DNA of 64,000 nt from Ecdyonurus torrentis (GCA_949318235.1 OX439131.1:49254422-49318421); one strand, 5' to 3'. Numbered from the stretch's first letter, positions 12,801 through 25,877 are shown. Program-made: numbers and translations. The notes: generated from the sequence alone by a model not told the origin.

Positions 12801-15110
12801 ATACGGCCTCTTGATGTTTCTCTTGGGGTACCTAGGCTGGTCTTCCTGGTCCCCTTGCTCTGGTTTGTCCATCTGCTTGGCTGGCAAGGCCCTACTACTC
12901 GAGGCCTGTACGTAGCTTCTGTCCATCTGCTTGACTGTCAAGACTCTACTACACGAGGCCTGCCCACTACTCTGTAGTGCAGGGGTGTAGCTTCTCTTCA
13001 ACACATTACCTCTCTGCTTCTGAGGTTCTGGGTCTCTCTCTTTGAGTATGTAGTCGACTCCAGGCCAGTCTGGTGTTTGTCTGGCTACTTTACCATAGTA
13101 GTAGCCGTCCTTGTTCTTGAGGATCTTCACGTCTTTGACTACAGGGGGCTTGCTGAAATATACCCCACATCCAACAACATCGTCATAAATACCATTGACT
13201 TTACACCAAGTAAAGCAGTCAACAATACATAAGAAATTTATACAAAATACAGGCTCAAGGTCATCATGACCTTGACAACAAAGGGTAAAAACAAAACAAA
13301 TGCTAGTCTAGCCAGCAAAGTAACATTTTTACCCTCTTATCAGCACGCAAGAGGAAACAATTGAGCAAACTATATAATAGTGTGCATACAAAAAATAGCT
13401 TAACACCATTCTGGTATACAATGAACAACATATCACACCATAACAATTTCATGGTTTTTGTAGCTTTTATTTTTTTCTCATTGAATACCCATATTTATAC
13501 ATATATTTTAAAGGCGTTAAGGCAAAATGATCAAGTCATTTTCCAATACATACCTTGCCTATAATGTTAGTTATATTCAGTATTATCGATACAAACCACA
13601 ATCTAAAGGCGCTGGAAGGTTTAAACTGACGATTTTTGCATAGAAAACTAACATTTTTAGGTATAAAAAAACAAAACACTAGCTATACTCAACACACAAT
13701 AACATATATAAAAAGAAAATAAAGCTTTTCTTAAAAGTACCACAGACATAAAACACACTGCACAAAGCAGAGTGTAACACAATTGTAGATATCAAAGTAA
13801 ACCTAGCAACAAATCATGGGTATACTTTCTTCTTCTTCTTGTTTTTATAGATCCAAAAGAAGTTTCAGTTTTTTTTTTTTTTTTTTTTACCCCAAAACAT
13901 ATAGCCCCCAAAATACATTTAAATATAACTCCAGTATAATATCCAGTAAAAGACATTATACTTGACTGTATTAAAACACACATGGGTCTTTCTTGATTCT
14001 GGTCATGAGTTAATTTCTTCAACTCCGCAGCTTTCTTTCTTGCTTCGAGTTTTCTGAACTGAAGTACGAACTCAGGTGGAGTATTTGTCATGCCTGCAAT
14101 ATAAATCAGCATTTAACATAAATAATTATTCAAGAAAAAACATGAAAAGGTAAACAAATCAATAATATGTAGAAATTAATAAGAAAAGTCACATATTTGA
14201 GTCAAAATAAACATTGTTATTAAAAAATATTCAAACTAATGCTGTATTAGTTAGCTCCAAGATTGCGTTTTTTTTTTTTTAATCAAATAATTAATAATTC
14301 CATCAATTTCAAGAAGCTCAATGCGAACACGGCATAAAACAACTCATTGGAATACAGAATACGAGTTTTCATGTTAAAATATGGGGTTGATCATTTTGTT
14401 AAAGTATGTATAGAGGTTTAACAACAAAAACGGCCAGTTTTTTATTTTTTTTTTTAAATAGCTATAGACAAACGACATTTTTTTACACCATGCAACAATC
14501 ACTTTATAAAACACACCAATTTTCTGCATTACAAAATGATTCCTCAATTGCGAGACTCGCCGCTGACGTTCGATAGGTGAGAACTGCTCCCATTGTTCAG
14601 GCGAAAAATACATGGAAGTCTCTGTGGCTGCTTTGGCTGCCAACATCTCGCCGTCCATGTCTTCAAAGTTTTCCTCCATCGCGACGAACGAGCGAAAGCT
14701 AAAACACATACATATATGAACTATTTATTAATAAAATATATGCATACATACAAATAAAAATTATAAAGATGTATGTATGTATAAAATATTCGTACTAACA
14801 CGCTGGATTCCTATATTTATAGACTTATTTTTCAACCCTGATTTTTTTGGCACCATTTTTTCCATGTTGAAACTTTGAAGAACAAAATTTTAGATTGACA
14901 ATATTTCAACATAAATCATTTATCTTCAAGCAAAATAAACTTAAATATTAAAAGTTAAATTCCTGTATTTCAAATTTATACGTAATATATGATAAAATAT
15001 GTTATAATTTCTGATAAAATGAATTATTACATACCTGGAACTTTCAATTTTACCGTCTTTTCTTCAAAGAAACGCGGAGCTCGGAGACCTGCCTGAGATG
15101 CTTAGTGACG
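8607..15110 (-). CDS. PRDM9: PRDM9-like histone methyltransferase, paralogue A (KRAB-SSXRD-PR/SET-6 ZnF)
   Basis: Minus-strand gene, nine exons: exon 1 (5'UTR) ends 15035; exon 2 14517-14698 with ATG at 14677-14679; exon 3 13982-14093; exon 4 12761-13152; exon 5 12220-12296; exon 6 11055-11243; exon 7 10832-10983; exon 8 10271-10419; exon 9 8607-9394. All junctions are GT/AG and phases agree, giving 673 residues. Domains: KRAB-like box about 20-55 (YFSPEQWEQF), SSXRD-like motif 199-222 (RYPKRN...YKED), zinc knuckle C224/C227/C235/H238, PR/SET 249-411, lone C2H2 417-438, six-finger array from about 509. The SET tyrosines Y295 (GPYDG), Y358 (QIFY) and Y374 (TWYG) align with human Y276, Y341 and Y357, so methyltransferase activity is expected. 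Known PRDM9 trimethylates H3K4 and H3K36 in meiotic nuclei and places recombination hotspots. A possible polyadenylation signal (AATAAA, minus strand) lies at 8533-8538. Start of exon 1 is not determined. Role in this species is inferred. Confidence 0.95.
10669..10746. repeat. Imperfect hairpin in intron 7 of PRDM9-like A
   Basis: Inverted arms of about 30 bases (AGTAGCCAGTTCAATG / CATTGAACTGGCTACT) around a loop of about 18 bases. Conserved in the same intron of B and C. Confidence 0.75.
11690..11960. mobile_element. MITE M3 copy in intron 5 of PRDM9-like A
   Basis: The inverted arms contain TAATATCCTAAC and TAGGATATTAGA with TTGATTTCTAATTTATTTT paired near 11870-11890. A (CA)n tract lies at 11797-11819. 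Orthologous copies are in B (29340-29605) and C (55985-56255). Confidence 0.65.
12571..12681. mobile_element. MITE M4 in intron 4 of PRDM9-like A
   Basis: TIR TAATGCTGTTCRTAA with complement at the far end. Orthologous copies in B (30221-30335) and C (about 58615-58726). Confidence 0.6.
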
Positions 15111-15215
15111 CCATTAGTCACGTGATTAAATTAGCCGGTTAGTGCTGCCTCTAACGGAGTAAAACTAAACTTTTTTTTTATTTTACACCACAAAGGTGAT
15201 TGCTGATTGGCTACA
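15035..15215 (-). promoter_or_regulatory. Promoter and 5'UTR exon of PRDM9-like A
   Basis: Exon 1 ends at the donor 15033-15034. Upstream on the minus strand lie a CRE-like TGACGCCA near 15106-15113, an E-box CACGTG at 15119-15124 and a CCAAT box (15205-15210, GATTGG on plus). No TATA box is evident. The block is conserved in B and C, unlike the surrounding drift. Transcription start is not determined. Confidence 0.55.
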
Positions 15216-15651
15216 AGGTTTTCAAAGCTCTTTTTCTATTAGCTAAAAATCCCGCTAAATTGATACAGGTAAAAAAATTACACAATATATATTTCTTTAT
15301 GTTTAGCAAAAATCGATCAGGTTTTTGAAAAATAAATAATGCAGAAACAAAGATTAAACATTTAAAAATATAATAACAATTCTAAATTACATAAAAAGGC
15401 TGCAAAAATACACCGCGAAAGGAAAAAAAACAAAAAAACAAAACTGCCAAGATTCCTAACAAAATATAAAGACAAAGCCGACAAAGCTTTGAACAATATG
15501 CTATATTTATTAAAAAAATATCAAACAAATTTCGTTTGAAATTTATTTAATATAATTAAGATCTGTGAAAAAAATCTTTGCTTTTTTTGGATGGTATATT
15601 GCAAATTTTGAATTACACCAACCATCACTTAAAACTTAAGAAAATTTTTAG

Positions 15652-15768
15652 TAATGCTGTTCGTAAACCCTGTTCTTTGCTCCTAAAATGACGATCAGCT
15701 ATATGGATTAATCAAATGGAATGCGCATTTTTTGGTGCAAGAGAACTGGGTTTACGAACAGCATTATA
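15652..15768. mobile_element. MITE M4 upstream of PRDM9-like A
   Basis: The best preserved member: TIR TAATGCTGTTCGTAAACCC. Members also at 33220-33322, 37196-37306 and 61544-61651. Confidence 0.7.
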
Positions 15769-16633
15769 GTATATAACTTATTTACAAAATATTTAAAACA
15801 GTAATATAGGTTTTGTACTTTTTTTTATTTATTTCTAAAAACATCTGGCTTATTTATATGCACCCCCTATACATTGTTGTTATACAGTATACATCATAAA
15901 ATTAATAATATGCATAAAAAGTCTATTAAACAATGATTGCTTATATATACAGAATTTTGTTTAAAAAGATTTTAGTACTAATTATTTTAATTAAAAAAAA
16001 AAAAAGAAAAAAAAAAAAAAAAGAGGAAAGAAAGAATGAATGCGGAAAAGGAAACCACGTGACGGTAAGCTCGAAGGCCTAGCTTTTTTGCTGCTGGCAC
16101 CAACTTTTCTCCCTCTTTTACCGTCACGTGGTTTTGAGAAAGCTTATTTATAGATAAAATTTTAAGCAAATATTTGTTCAGATATATATACCTTAAATAG
16201 CAGCTCTGATCTTGTACAAGAATAAATTAAAAAAAAAAACTATGTACTGTACGAATTTGGGTTAAAAAAAAATTGACCGGATGGATTAAAATTTCATACA
16301 ATATTTAAATTTAAATAAAATTTGAATTACTGTTTTATATATATTAAGGAAAATAAACCATCGCTGTTAGGTATGATTTCTCTCTGAGTCTGTAAGGACT
16401 GATGAAGGCATAACACGTTCCATATCTCTCTTGGAGTCGATTGCTGAAATATCTCCGCAATGTGTTAGTTATTTTATATCTGTGCTAGCTATGGGACTCT
16501 CTTCACTATGGTAAGGCCCTTGCTGGTTTTCTCCTATCCTTTTCTTTCAATTTATCATGAATTAATTTTTTTTTCTTTCTTTTCATTTCTTTTTTGAAAC
16601 AATTTTTATTTTAGGGAAAAAAAGAAAAAAATT

Positions 16634-17045
16634 AACGTTAGGATCACTATAATAAAGACAAGGATAGAATTAGCAGCGCTGGCCTCACTTATACCTCAGT
16701 AGAAGTTGTATGAAAAGGTTGAAAGTCTCACGTGGCACAGGTTTTTGTATTTAAAAAAGTTCATTTTAAAACACAAGTTTTTTTTTTCATCATATATTAA
16801 TGAGTAATGACATTATCAATCAAAGAAAATATGAATTACTTGAGCACATCACAGTGATCAGTGATGTGCTCAAGTAAATCTCTTCTTTGATTGACAATGT
16901 CATTAACATATATGATGAAAGCTTTCAGTTACGAAATGAACTTTTTTTAAACAAAACACTGACTCACTAGACTTCGACCTCTCCATACAACTTCTACTGT
17001 TGTAAATTAAGGCCAACCCTGCTAATTTTATCCTATATTAATTTT
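16634..17045. mobile_element. Foldback element FB1
   Basis: Arms start TAGAATTAGCAGCGCTGG and end CCCTGCTAATTTTATCC, with the central TGTGCTCAAGTAAATCTC block and its complement. Confidence 0.72.
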
Positions 17046-17285
17046 TTCTAAAACCATGTAGTATGAAATAGAGAAAGAGAAATAAAAGCATTGTTTGTTA
17101 GAAATTAATGCAAATTAAGTGAAATTCTCTAACTTTGATAGTTGATGGAAGTTAAAAGGACGAGTCATTATTATCATAAGAAACAACCTATAGTAATAGG
17201 CAGTGAATTAATTTGAATCCCTCTGCCATATTATCTATTATCTTACCAATTTATTATCTTATTTATTTTATTATCTATTACCAAT

Positions 17286-18151
17286 GAGGAAGTTACCATA
17301 AAGTTAAGACCCTGTTTTGAGTTTTGAGCACATTTTTAGAAAGAGTATAAATAGTAGATTCCATTGAAGTCAATATATTTACCTTTATTAATTACATTTC
17401 AGCGATTAATTATACCCTCTAAAAAGTGCCTACCACGCCCCTCTAAAAGACCCTTTCGTCATTACGTTCTTCTTCTGCGAGCGTATCAGGTTTTAACGCG
17501 TGAATTTCAAAATTAATGTTAAAATAATGATAATTTTGAAATTCGCGCGTTAAAACCTGATACGCTTGCAGAAGAAGAACGTAAAAATGACAAAAGGGTC
17601 TTTTAGAGGTGCGTGGTAGGTACTTTTTAGAGGGTATAAAGCCTCGTTCACAATGGACTTTTCTAAAGTAAAAACGCTAATTTTTTCAAATTAAGAAAAA
17701 AGTTTGATTTCCACTTAAGAATTTTTTTTTCTTAATTTTTTACGTAGAACTTTCACTTAACAAATTTTTTCTTAATTTTTCTTAAGTAGCTAATTAGAAG
17801 AATTATTTGAATTTACGTAAGAATCAACAATGGTTTGATTCTTACGTAAATTCAAATAATTCTTCTAATTAGCTACTTAAGAAAAATTAAGAAAAAAAAT
17901 TGTTAAGTGAAACCAATTAAGAAAATTCTTAAGTGCAACAATAGTTTCATTGTGAACACCAATCGTTCTTAAGTGGAAAAAATTAGCATTTTCACTTAAG
18001 AAAACTTAGAAAAAGTCCATTGTGAACGAGGCTTTATTAATCGCTGAAATGTAATTAATAAAGGTAAATATTGACTTCAATGGAATCTACTATTTATACT
18101 ATTTCTAAAAATGTGCTCAAAACAGGGTCTTAACTTTATGGAAATTTCCTC
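17286..18151. mobile_element. Composite foldback: two elements nested in a third
   Basis: Outer arms GAGGAAGTTACCATAAAG (left) and complement ending at 18151. At its centre lie two side-by-side palindromes: 17411-17638 (TACCCTCTAAAAAGTGCC ... complement) and 17640-18036 (GCCTCGTTCACAATGGAC ... complement). The outer sequence resumes exactly (CAGCGATTAAT / ATTAATCGCTG). Confidence 0.78.
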
Positions 18152-18283
18152 ATACCTATATTAAAACTATATAGATAATTTTGTTGTTCAATAATGTTCA
18201 ATACCCAATTTGTGTAGCACTGCAGTGCTTTACTTTTTCTCCCTCTATTTCCACCCTATTGTTTTAGTAACATTAACCTTGAT

Positions 18284-18314
<31 letters not shown>

Positions 18315-18318
18315 CAAG

Positions 18319-18560
18319 TACCAATATTAAAGAAAAGGATAGAATAACCAGCACGGGCCTTACTACAGTAGAAGTTCAATGGAGAGGTCGAAGTCTCGCA
18401 TGGCACAGTGTTTTGTTATAAAAAAGTTCATTTTATAACTGAGAGCAAAACACTGTGCCATGCGAGACTTCAACCTCTCCATAGAACTTCTACTGTATGG
18501 TAAGGCCCGTGCTGGTTATTCTATACTTTTCTTTAATATTGATCCTAACCGCGATGGTTT
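18319..18560. mobile_element. Short foldback FB1 copy
   Basis: Arms AAAGAAAAGGATAGAATAACC and complement, with only about 85 bases per arm; the long central stem of other copies is missing. Confidence 0.68.
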
Positions 18561-18734
18561 TTTCCTTAAATTGATTTTTCCAAGTACTGTATTTTTTTAT
18601 TTACTTTAAATTTATTATTATTTTAAGTTTAAAAAAAACATTATACCAAATCTACATTATTGTATAATTAATAAAAAAGCTTAAACCATTTGTTTTAAAT
18701 ATGTACCGTAATTTGTAGAGAAAAGATGGGAAAA

Positions 18735-19355
18735 TAAACCAACACAAGCACCTTACTACGATGAGGTCCGTAGCTTGCTGAAAATGTTGATGGCACAACT
18801 TACACAAATATTTACAAGTTTACTAAGACGTTTCAAGGACAACAGCACTCTTCTTCAGTTGCTTAAGGGTGTATGCGAATGACGTCATATTTATTGCGCT
18901 TGGAGGCCATACTGCAGTAGTGAATAGCATTGCTCAGCATAGGACAAACTTCATTTAAGCCAATTTTCTTTGGGAAATTGGTTAATTTTTTGCTAATTGT
19001 TATTTTTCTCACATACTTGAGATACTAATTCAACATATTTACAACATCAATGCTCCCAAAAATATTGAATAGTGTTTTTAAACTGGAAAATGATTTTTTG
19101 TTTTATGCTACCCATGTTATTGAGTTATCCAACATAGCCTCGACTTTAACATGAATGCATAGACCCTATAGTACAGTATATGTTATATACATATATATAT
19201 TATACAGTACTGTACTTAAAAGTACTCTAAGCAATTAAAAAAGAGAGCTATTGCCCTCAAAACATCTTAGTAAACTTGTAAATATTTGTGTAAGCTGTGC
19301 CATCAAACTTTCGCAAAGCTACGGACCCCATCGTGCTAAGGTGCTTGATGGTTCC
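18735..19355. mobile_element. Long-TIR element between PRDM9-like A and ZAD D
   Basis: Left arm includes GATGAGGTCCGTAGCTTG and AATATTTACAAGTTTACTAAG; right arm carries the complements (CTTAGTAAACTTGTAAATATT ... CTACGGACC). The same element is at 38217-39690 with MITEs inside, and its left part is at the right window edge. Confidence 0.65.
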
Positions 19356-19379
19356 TCTCATACTTTCTTTAGATCTACA

Positions 19380-21603
19380 TTATAGCTTCAGTAAGTTGTG
19401 AGATGTAATATGTCGACATAAACTAAACTTGGATTTGAACTTTTTATCACAATGATAACATTTATATGGTCTGACGTCAGAATGAACTCGCATTTTGTGT
19501 CTATTAAGGGTTGATTTTATTTTAAATGCACTTGAACACAATTTACATTTGTATGGTCTAAGGTCAGAATGAACTTGTCCTTTGTGTGCGTTTAAAGATG
19601 AACCACTTTTAAATGCATATGAACACAATGTGCATTTGTATGGTCTGATGTCAGAATGAACTTGTCTTTTGTGTACATTAAGAGCTGAACTTGATTTACA
19701 TGCATATGAACACAATGGACAATTATATGGTCTGATGTCAGAATGAACTTGTCTCTTGTGTGCAATAAGAGCTGAACTAGTTTTAAATGCATTTGAACAA
19801 ATTGTGCACTTAAATGGTTTAATATCAGTATGAACATGCTTGATATGCGAATTGAGTGTGAATTTGCATTTAGATTTATATGAACATAATGAACATTGAA
19901 AAGGTCTGAGATCAGAATGAACTTGCTTTTTGTGACTGTTAAGGTTTTGTTTTGATTTAGATGCATATGAACACAATGAACATTTGTATGGTTTTTCCTT
20001 TGAATGAACTATTGCATGACGTTTCAAAACAGAATATGTTTTAAATTTCTTATCACATTTTGTACATGCATAAGGACTTTCTGAAGTATGAACTATTTTA
20101 TTGTGTCTTTGATACTCAAAATTGAACTTAAATTCAATCTGACATTCATGACACTTGTAACATTTTGTAAGTTTTACATTTTCCTGAGACACTACAGATT
20201 TAACATTATCAACTTCTGCACTGTTACTTGCAACAATATTCTCTAACGCTGCACTGTTACTGACACTTGCAATGTTGCTCTCTACAACGTCGCTGGACTC
20301 CACGTCAACTTCTTGCTCACTCACATCACTCACAACTCTCTCCACTCTCACGATGCAAGCTTGGATGTCAAATTTCTCACACAAGGCGCGCTCTGTGATT
20401 GACGCAGCACGTTGAGCAGAATTTTTGAACAATGCATTAGCTTTCTCTGCTCTACGTAGAAATATGGACCAGTGATCAAGTTGCTGCTCACAGTCTCTGC
20501 ATACCTCTTTATCTTTGTCATCATTCTGTGGAGACAATTTATATATAAGTACACGTAAGACACTGATGGTTCAAGAACATGGAAAATGTATAGGGTGTAT
20601 CTGCATGACGTCATATTTAATGTGCTTGGACGTCATACTGGAGTATGGACATACTGGACTACACCATTGCTCGTCATAGGACAAACTTTGTACAGTATTT
20701 GGCTATTTTCTTTGTCAAATTAGTTAGAGAGTAAGTTCAGGGGTTACAACATGGCTTCTTCAATGTCAGATAATAAGAACTGTTCATTGACTTACATATG
20801 ATGACCCAAAGACTTTCCGTAGCCCAATGGTGGCCCCGCAAACTTACACTCATCCTGCCAGATATGCAATCCACTAAAACATTTTCTATATAGGGAAGTC
20901 GTATTTATGACGTTAAAGATATATGGGACAAAATGCATATATTGCAGAATGATCACGAGTTTGTGGGGATACCGAAGGGCTTATGGTCATCATATGTGAG
21001 TTTATGAACAGTTCATCTTAATATTTTATATTGAAGCAGCCATGTTTGTAGCCTATGAACTTCTTCTTTAATGGAGCATTATTGGCTCTTTTTTTAGCAC
21101 ATGGGGTGACACGGGGAAAGCTAAGAGTCTTCTTATTCAACATAACGCTTATGGGGAAAAACTTTTTTTTTTTTTCTTTTTGCGATTTTTTAGAAAACTA
21201 CCCCACCAATTTCAAGGCAATTTAAATGAGAAATTTTTCACTTACTTTTACGCCATTTTCCTTAGAAAATCGTTAAAAAGTTTAAAACCTATAACCACTA
21301 TTCTTTGCTATTATTTCAAGTAATGTTGTTAAGTATGATATGTATATAAGGTTTAATAAATAATATATATATTATTTATTAAAATAAATAATATATATAT
21401 TATTTATTAAAATAAATAATATATATATTATTTATTAAACCTTATAAATATCATATACTTAACAACAATACTTGATCATAGTCAATATTACCTGAACATT
21501 TAGAAAATTTACTGCCTTCTCTAACTTTTGGTCCAGCAAAGAAGCTGTGGCTTGTTTCTTCTCTGCACAAGCATGACAACGATGGTCTGCAAACATATCG
21601 CGT
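19380..21603 (-). CDS. ZAD-like C2H2 zinc finger protein, paralogue D (9 fingers)
   Basis: Two coding exons on the minus strand: 21492-21596 (ATG at 21594-21596, exon acceptor at 21603) and 19380-20525. The intron is GT/AG and phase 0, so the ATG upstream of NDDKDKE is intronic. Predicted 416 residues. The N-terminal 65 residues carry two CxxC pairs (CHAC at 7-10, CRDC at 44-47) followed by a helix-rich LDHWSIFLRRAEKANALF stretch. This resembles the zinc-finger-associated domain (ZAD), a dimerisation module of arthropod C2H2 factors and vertebrate ZNF276. An acidic/serine-rich linker follows, then nine C2H2 fingers from about residue 158 with HSDIRPY/HSDLRPY linkers. Helix positions vary strongly between fingers (e.g. 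KSSSALNV, KSGSSLNA, KIKSTLNR). The first CxxC has the variant DHRCHAC (leucine to arginine). Likely a nuclear DNA-binding factor; targets unknown. Confidence 0.88.
20749..21060. mobile_element. Inverted-repeat element in the intron of ZAD gene D
   Basis: Ends GGTTACAACATGGCTTCTTC and the complementary GAAGCAGCCATGTTTGTAG. The same element is at about 41165-41460 in E and 47217-47510 in F. Confidence 0.55.
21345..21470. repeat. AT-rich palindromic tandem repeat in ZAD D intron
   Basis: Three copies of an AATAAATAATATATATATT-type unit within a larger inverted repeat (ATATAAGGTTTAATAAA / TTTATTAAACCTTATA). Only in D. Confidence 0.65.
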
Positions 21604-22144
21604 CTGTGGAAGGAGAAAGAAATATTTTGTTTTATTCAGTGGCATAGCTAGGACTTTGCAACAGGAGGGTGAGGAGGGGTCCCAGCCTGTAGTGAGAATA
21701 GAATAGGCATAGGGGGAAACTACCCATGCTTTTTCAGACCTGACAGAAAAGAAAAGGGGGTCAGAAACCCCTCGCTATGTTAGTTTTATTATTTTACTGA
21801 CTACAAACTACAATTCACATTATGCAGAACAATATCATATTTGATGTTATGCTTTCTATCTGCAGTGTATTTATAATTAGTACTTAATTAACAGAACTGC
21901 GTTTGAATATCATATCATTAATCAGATAATCGCAGTATCGCAGACAAAAGAACAAAAATTTTATCTGCAAAATCTTCATGTGTGTTGACATTAATTTTAT
22001 GAAAAAAATTGAAACCTTTGGTGAATAATTTATGTTTTTTATTAACTGACATTTATCATAAATGTATCTATACTTAAAATTAATATAGTTTACTAATTAT
22101 TTATGTAGGAAATTTAATAAAAATATACAAAAATAAAAATTTAC

Positions 22145-22259
22145 CTGTAGATTTATTTTGTTTACAAACAACATGTGATCTAAAAAAAAAACGCAACGAA
22201 AATATTTATGTAAAAATTACGACCGCGAATCTTTTAAATTCGTTCTTGGACACAATTTT

Positions 22260-22260
<1 letters not shown>
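22145..22260 (-). promoter_or_regulatory. Candidate 5' exon and donor of ZAD gene D
   Basis: A donor CTACAG|GTAAAT ends at 22145. It is conserved with the same flank upstream of E (42346) and F (48784). A noncoding first exon there would splice to the ATG exon at 21603. The exon start is not seen. Confidence 0.4.
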
Positions 22261-22693
<433 letters not shown>

Positions 22694-25252
22694 TCAGGTT
22701 GAAGTTTCTCCAATTTGTTTATCCTGACAGTATAGGCAAATTTTCTTACATGCATGTCAAACAATTTGCCTAACTTACAGGGGCAAACATTTCACATATA
22801 TGGCTCAGATCTGGATTTATAAAGTTTTCTGTGTATTCAATGTCATATTAAATATATTTATCACTGTATTTTGACAATTTTATCAGAAAATAATGCCAGC
22901 TTTCTAATGTCCTGTTTCTCTCTGTTATAGCTTCACTTTTTAATTCACGTTGTTTTTTTCCCGCAATATACTTTATGATTTCTAATCTGTGATTTAATCT
23001 TTATTGTTAAATAATTATAATATTCTATGTACTCTGTATGTACAAATAAGATGGTTTTCATATCATGTTTTAGAGAGTTAGAGGAAAATTTGTGTATCTC
23101 GTTTGAAGCAAAATGTGTATCTTGTATTTTGTCAAGGAGTGGCTGCATTTTGATGGTGTTCAAAGGTACATATATTTAATGTCCTATTACAAAAAAAAAA
23201 AAAAAAAAAATGAATGAATGAATGAATGAATGCATGCAGTGATAAAAAAACAAGATACAAATATTTATAAACGAAAAAATAAATAAATCGCAGTACAAAA
23301 TATCCTTGGCGAAATTTTTTACATTTTTATATTGTATAAAATCGTTATAATCGTTGTGCCATACATTATATAATTATATCATTACCTATAGAATGACCGA
23401 AAAATATAGAACTATAATTTTTTTTCAAATATAATTACACCCATATAAATAGACTAGACCAAACAAAAACAGAAAGGAAAACAACTCAAAAAAAAAAACA
23501 ACATAATTTTTTATAACACCTCATATGCTGTTATTATTATTATTTTTACATTCTATTTTATTTTTGAAATTTCAAAAATTTTAATAGAAAATAAATGGTC
23601 ACTAATTTGATTTTTTTTTTAATTTTTTTTTTATATTTATAATATGAATTTTAATCTCAAGAATTTTTTATGCATTTAAAGCACAAGGAAAAAAAATACT
23701 GTACAAAAATAATTGCAAGTATTTTTATTTTTTATTTAAGTTAAAAGTGCCGATATTGATGATAAATAAATATTTTATGGATATCAGATATTCAGCCACA
23801 TTTGTCAGTTGAAAACATAGGAATAAAGTTTATTTTTTAAACTTTATTATTATTATTATATTTTTATTTAGGGCTAATTATCGCAGTAAGGGGATTTTCC
23901 CTCATAGAATTTATTTAAATTCTGTAGCTAAATAAAAAAAAAGTAACATTTTTAATTACATAACAATTAAATAAAATCTGCATTTTAAAATATAATAAAT
24001 AAAAACTTAACACACAACAAATAACTTTTTTTTTTTAATTATTGCAAACCAAGAACATTTTAAAACAAAACTTTAACCCTCAATTTTTTAGGGCATATTT
24101 TTCTTAAAACAAAATATTTTTAAAATTACAAACATTAAAATACAATGAACATTTTAACATTACATTAATGAGAAACTATTAAAAAATATTTAGGTAAAGT
24201 AAACTTATTTTAAACAGAAAAAGTGTATTTTTTTAAAAGTTATTTTAATTTTTCCATCAGGAAAATTTCTTACACATTTTACTCTTCAAATTATTATATT
24301 ATTATTATTTTATTTATTTAGTTAATTTTTGTCCAAAGAATTTATTTGGAACATTTTATTAACAAAAATAAAATCTTATATTTTTAGTTTTTAGTAGACA
24401 AAAAAAAAAAAATAAACAACACACACAAATAATTAATAATTAATTAATAAAATTAATTTAATTAAAAGATAAAATTATATAATACATTGGACTACTTGCA
24501 AAAAATTATTAAAAAATAAATTTAAATATCCCTAAAGCATTTTTAATGGCATAGAACATGTTCAACAAAAAACATGTCTAATATCCTAACATACCTAAAT
24601 ATAAACGTTGATATGTCCAATTGATTTCTAATTTATTTCACATTCACTAAAGGTCAGATGCAGGTCTATGACGACACAGCTCACTCATCCACACAACTGT
24701 GACATCATAAACCTGCAACTGTCATTTAGTGAATGTAAAATAAATTATAAATCAATGACTTTGCTAAAATCAACATTGATATTTAGGTACAGTATGTTAT
24801 TGACTGATAAAGGAATAAACTGTTTTGAGGCCTACCATAAGCAATTTCGCTCACATCCGCTTCCGTTTCGACGTACTGCACATGCGTATAGTAGGTAGAA
24901 ATGGAAGTAGATGTGACCAAAATCGCTTAAAGTTGGCTTCAAAACAGTTGTTCCTTTATTAGTCAATAGGATATTAGACATAATATAGTTTTTAAATATT
25001 GTTCTATGCCTTTATGGGGAAAAAAATCACCATTTATAAATGAATCAATGTGATAACAAATCAAAAATACCTTGATTGCAAGTGGTCCAATTTTACTACA
25101 GTTCAGCTAATACAAGATTTACATATTGATAACAGAGCGGACATTCAATGTTGTTATCACAATTATAAGTGTCAACTTCATATGTACCTAGTACAAGACA
25201 TAACACACGGCAGCCAATAATTGTATTGACACAAAACATTGGGGGTGCTTTG

Positions 25253-25289
<37 letters not shown>

Positions 25290-25877
25290 TTAAAATATGA
25301 AATATGTAATAAGTAGGCCTATATTTACATTATCTACTTTTTTGTGAAACAAATTAGGTACAACACATTAATGTAGGAGGAAACACTTAATGTTTAGTAA
25401 AGCTAATTTTTTATAAGGTGTTAAGTTTTTCACTATATTTTCTTCTTTGTATAAACTTTGAGACACAGATGCAAACAATAATATCTGTTTCTTATTATTT
25501 TTACTATTATTTTTTACTTGTTGTTTTATTATCCAGTGCATATATATATATATATAGTAAAGTTATTAAAAGTGATGGATAATTTAATACTATATATTTC
25601 AATAAAATGTAATTCTAATAACTAGAGTAATATATTTTACAAGAGATTTTTTTTTGTTCCGCCACAAGTGCCAAGCAACGTCTTTTGATCTTCACTCCCA
25701 AAAGCAAGCTTTATAAACAAGAATCTATATTTTTTGAGACACTATTTTTTGTTTAATTTAAAAAAAAAAAAAAAAAAAAAAGAAGTTATATTGTCAAATA
25801 ATTCAAGAAATTTTTATTTTTTATTAAAAAAAAAAAAAAAAAAAAAGGAGGGGATGCTCACTTCAAAGACAAACAAG
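22694..25877. repeat. Segmental duplication: 3' flank of PRDM9-like B
   Basis: Collinear with 4393-8606 and 49230-52357. It lacks the M1 element found at this site in the other two. Contains the M3/M2 nest at 24546-25013. No gene. Confidence 0.78.
24546..25013. mobile_element. MITE M3 with nested M2 (24800-24966), B flank
   Basis: As in the A flank, but the M3 centre keeps an extra palindromic segment (GCAGGTCTATGACG ... CATCATAAACCTGC) missing from A and C. Confidence 0.7.

Larger units (their letters stand above)
15215..17285. other. 5' flank of PRDM9-like A: AT-rich DNA with MITEs
   Basis: No gene. It holds M4 (15652-15768), a palindrome around CACGTGACGGTAA / TTACCGTCACGTG (16050-16135), a solo repeat arm at about 16370-16560 (also at 43395-43615), and FB1 (16634-17045). 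Collinear with C at 61.2-62.8 kb. Confidence 0.6.

Noticed and set aside
20348..20614. 88-residue minus-strand ORF overlapping ZAD D (copies at 40773 and 46824)
   Set aside because: Alternate frame of the exon that encodes CRDCEQ; the ZAD frame is supported by splicing and fingers.
21451..21645. 64-residue ORF over the ZAD exon of gene D
   Set aside because: Wrong frame; the frame giving MFADH...CHAC matches E and F and splices in phase 0 to exon 3.
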